Program-made: the position numbers and the translations under genes
Part shown: positions 45,185 to 46,328 of the stretch, in pieces
Numbering within the stretch: position 1 is the stretch's first letter
Layout: each line of letters begins with the position of its first letter
The notes under the pieces: generated by a model
The model's database searches: none
What the model was told of the DNA's origin: nothing
Seen by the model: the letters and a program-made list of their open reading frames with translations, nothing else
Source of the DNA: CAZYTO01 sp964650405
GTDB lineage: Bacteria > Acidobacteriota > Thermoanaerobaculia > Gp7-AA8
Assembly (NCBI GenBank): GCA_964650405.1
Contig: CAZYTO010000010.1
Span: 1-46,328, forward strand
Direction of reading: 5' to 3'
Length of the DNA stretch: 46,328 nt

Positions 45185-46328
45185 CTACTCCAGCTCCTCC
45201 CAGTCGATGCTCGTCGGGACGTTCGACTTGGCGAAGAGGGCCTTGAGCATCTCGTCGGGGCGGTAGACGCGGAGGTCGCCGAACTCGCTGGGGCGGCGGT
45301 TCTTCATGGTGAAGAGGGCGCGCTGGGAGGCGTAGTCGAAGTTGGCGTAGAAGTCGTCGTCCTTCTTCTGGTCGAACATCTGGCGGAGGACGCTGAGCTG
45401 GTTGGCGAGGTGGTCGCTGGGATCGCCCGTGGAGGCGAAGCGCGGCTTCCCCGGTTGCGGCAACTGGGGCCGTTTGGGCTCGAGGCCGATGGCGGTGAGG
45501 CGCAGGTCGGCCAGCTCCTGGGCCACGCGGTTGCTCTTCGGCGCCTTCTTCGTCTCGGGTGGGAGGAGCAGGGCCGGGATCTTGTTGCAGTTCGCGCGGT
45601 GGATGGCGTCGCTGCGCGTGATCCAGCCCAGGTTCGTCACGCCGCAGCGGGCCGAGACGTGCTGGGTCAGGTTCTCCACGAACGGCTTCACCGCCGAGTC
45701 AAACGAGTCGTCGACGCCGTTGAAGAGGTTGAGCACGTAATGCACGCGGAAGTCGTCGAGGGTCTGGGCCAGGGTGCGGGTGATGGGGTGATCGCCCAGA
45801 TTCTGGGCCAGGTCGTCGGCGAACGCGTCGAGGTTCTGTACGGAGGAGTCGTACACGTCCTCCACGCGGTCGATCAGGTCGTTGATGAGGCGCCAGTAGT
45901 TGAGGTTCTCTCCGATGGTCTCGAAGAAGGGAGAGTCCTTGCTGAAGATGAGCCGCAGCTTGCGGAAGAGGATGGCCTTGACGATGTCGGAAGCGGCCAG
46001 GGTGGCGCTGGGCAGGTGGGGGGTGAAGATGAGGATGCCGCTGTTGGAGAACGGCAGGAAGTCGATGACGTTCGAGTCGAGGCCGGCGCGCATGTCGAGC
46101 ACGACGTAGTCGGCATCGAGTCCGTTGATGGCCTCGATCAGCCTGGCCTTGTGGGCCGCTCCGAAGTTCGTGATTTCGTCGATGAGGTGCAGCGGTCCGG
46201 CCACGAAACCGAAGTCGGGGAACTGGCGCTCGCGGTCGAGCGACGCGTCGAGCGTGGTCACGCAGCGATTTAACGGCTCATTGCGGCGGAAGAAGTGGTA
46301 GAGGTCCTTCTCGATCGGCACGTCGATG
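45185..46328 (-). CDS. MinD/ParA-like ATPase (5' partial)
   Basis: The frame is open to the right edge, so the N terminus with the P-loop lies outside the window. The visible ~380 residues include ADYVVLDMRAGLDSNVIDFLPFSNSGILIFTPHLPSAT, equal to the Walker B and following strand of MinD/FlhG/ParA ATPases. A long helical C-terminal region follows with conserved-looking VHYVLNLFNGVDDSF and TNLGWITRSDAI. A Lys/Pro-rich segment (~265-300) then leads to a tail ending in FDYASQRALFTMKNRRPSEF...SIDWEELE. Likely roles are positioning of a cellular structure or a septum/flagellum-type ATPase; which one is unclear. Confidence 0.78.
   Translation of the reverse strand, partial: IDVPIEKDLYHFFRRNEPLNRCVTTLDASLDRERQFPDFGFVAGPLHLIDEITNFGAAHKARLIEAINGLDADYVVLDMRAGLDSNVIDFLPFSNSGILIFTPHLPSATLAASDIVKAILFRKLRLIFSKDSPFFETIGENLNYWRLINDLIDRVEDVYDSSVQNLDAFADDLAQNLGDHPITRTLAQTLDDFRVHYVLNLFNGVDDSFDSAVKPFVENLTQHVSARCGVTNLGWITRSDAIHRANCNKIPALLLPPETKKAPKSNRVAQELADLRLTAIGLEPKRPQLPQPGKPRFASTGDPSDHLANQLSVLRQMFDQKKDDDFYANFDYASQRALFTMKNRRPSEFGDLRVYRPDEMLKALFAKSNVPTSIDWEELE

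Overview
The window is a high-GC, gene-dense bacterial chromosome segment. A SpoIID-like protein lies at the left edge, and outer-membrane functions (TonB receptor, LolA-like protein, beta-barrel) indicate a diderm. GluQ, a MocR regulator, a fused aspartokinase/homoserine dehydrogenase and many families of 7-8 bp intergenic repeats would fit Acidobacteriota or a neighbouring phylum. This is inference: no rRNA or other good phylogenetic marker is present. There is no phage, transposase, integrase or CRISPR array.

Layout. 1-1577: partial SpoIID/fibronectin protein and a tRNA-Val(GAC). 1947-5712: MocR regulator facing a RidA / PhzF-like / aspartate-racemase-like set. 6182-10092: TonB-dependent receptor and two tandem secreted paralogues. 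12054-17154: leftward five-gene operon (ABC ATPase, FtsX-type permease, LolA-like protein, outer-membrane protein, orphan histidine kinase). 17411-22360: gluQ and small genes (putative zinc protein, MerR/TipAS regulator, PhyH dioxygenase, SWIB protein, lipoprotein, VOC protein, small wHTH regulator). 22472-27229: threonine operon thrA-thrB-thrC (leftward). 27371-39209: a large lipid or polyketide-like locus. 39263-41271: CpxAR-like two-component system. 41399-43462: a secreted S51 peptidase/beta-lactamase-fold fusion. 43528-46328: M28 peptidase and a partial MinD/ParA-like ATPase.

The most interesting system is 27371-39209. Six tightly coupled genes encode a G3E (CobW-type) GTPase, a small membrane protein, an Lgt-like membrane protein with a Cys-rich signature, a one-helix peptide, a ferritin-like diiron protein and a radical SAM enzyme. 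The radical SAM enzyme has the extra Cys motifs of the archaeal tetraether synthase (Tes) / bacterial membrane-spanning-lipid synthase group. Next come a halogenase-like flavoprotein, an acyl-AMP ligase (opposite strand), an ACP, a hot-dog dehydratase, an active ketosynthase, a ketosynthase homologue with no catalytic triad (chain-length-factor-like) and a GT2 glycosyltransferase. The second half resembles aryl-polyene/flexirubin clusters, but no ketoreductase, thioesterase, ammonia lyase or MMPL exporter is visible. A working hypothesis is a specialised, radically modified acyl chain or polyene attached to a glycerol- or sugar-containing membrane lipid.

A second theme is the intergenic DNA. 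Nearly every gap holds short degenerate tandem repeats (7-8 bp units), many arranged as two opposed arrays forming a long hairpin with a 10-40 nt loop. The unit sequence differs from gap to gap. These elements abut or create stop codons, supply start codons, and in places are translated. A third theme is apparent leaderless transcription: several genes have a -10-like hexamer 6-8 nt before the start codon and no Shine-Dalgarno sequence.
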